In this document: in pieces, positions 15,877-15,986 of the stretch
Position numbering within the stretch: the first letter of the stretch is position 1
Layout of the letters: the number at the start of each line of letters is the position of its first letter
Assembly (NCBI RefSeq): GCF_000720475.1
Contig: NZ_JOAP01000084.1
Coordinates: 1 to 15,986 of the forward strand
Direction of reading: 5' to 3'
Origin: Streptomyces aureocirculatus
Lineage (GTDB): Bacteria; Actinomycetota; Actinomycetes; Streptomycetales; Streptomycetaceae
DNA: 15,986 nucleotides
Made by a program: the position numbers and the translations under genes
The notes under the pieces: model-generated
Seen by the model: only the letters and a program-made list of their open reading frames with translations
Told to the model about the DNA's origin: nothing
The model's database searches: none

Positions 15877-15986
15877 CCCCCGCGCACAACTCCCCCCACC
15901 TGGCGGGGCGTTGGGCACCCCCCGCCCCGAATGCCTCCCCCACCCCACCCCCCGGCGTTTGACCCGGCCCCCACCACCCGGATGGC

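Noticed and set aside
15791..15943. 51-codon upstream extension of the phospholipase-like protein
   Set aside because: It would bury the twin-arginine signal peptide inside the chain; ATG 15790 has AAGGA at proper spacing.

Overview
The window is high-GC actinobacterial DNA, almost certainly Streptomyces. Codon third positions are nearly all G or C, GTG starts and 4-nt start/stop overlaps are common, a Tat-exported protein and a lipoprotein are present, and the gene set and tandem glycine riboswitch fit that genus. No insertion sequence, integrase, CRISPR array, tRNA or rRNA was seen. It looks like core chromosome with some lineage-variable low-complexity sequence.

Left part, minus strand (about 46-6838): a five-gene oligopeptide/dipeptide ABC importer, transcribed right to left as OppC/DppC-type permease, substrate-binding lipoprotein, OppB/DppB-type permease, DppD-type ATPase, DppF-type ATPase. 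This permease-binding protein-permease-ATPase-ATPase order is that of the Streptomyces bldK locus. A 13-bp perfect hairpin sits just after the lipoprotein gene and probably sets its excess over the downstream genes. The last ATPase carries an unusual Ala/Glu/Lys/Pro-rich tail of about 150 residues. The upstream region holds a GntR/HutC-type operator resembling the DasR site (7081-7096), overlapping a possible -10 element.

Middle, minus strand (7208-9943): a P-loop ATPase/kinase-like protein followed by two tandem, diverged SseB-like proteins (enhanced serine sensitivity family). An (GGGT)-type G-quadruplex motif lies between the two SseB genes.

Right part, plus strand (10041-14784): a tandem glycine riboswitch followed by gcvT, gcvH, glyA and, after a strong inverted repeat, sdaA. 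Together they form a glycine to serine to pyruvate route: the glycine cleavage system yields methylene-THF, serine hydroxymethyltransferase joins it to a second glycine to give serine, and the iron-sulfur L-serine dehydratase deaminates serine to pyruvate. gcvP and lpd are absent from the window. The divergent SseB pair beside this locus suggests a neighbourhood devoted to glycine/serine tolerance.

Far right, minus strand (14771-15790): a Tat-exported PI-specific phospholipase C-like protein that overlaps sdaA tail to tail by 14 bp. It carries an 11-unit collagen-like Gly-Val-His/Gly-Val-Arg tract made by a 9-bp DNA repeat.

The most notable observations are the HutC/DasR-like operator, the SseB pair beside a glycine-riboswitch serine/glycine operon, the collagen-like repeat in the phospholipase, the ATPase tail, the G-quadruplex, and the triplicated gcvT stop-codon segment.
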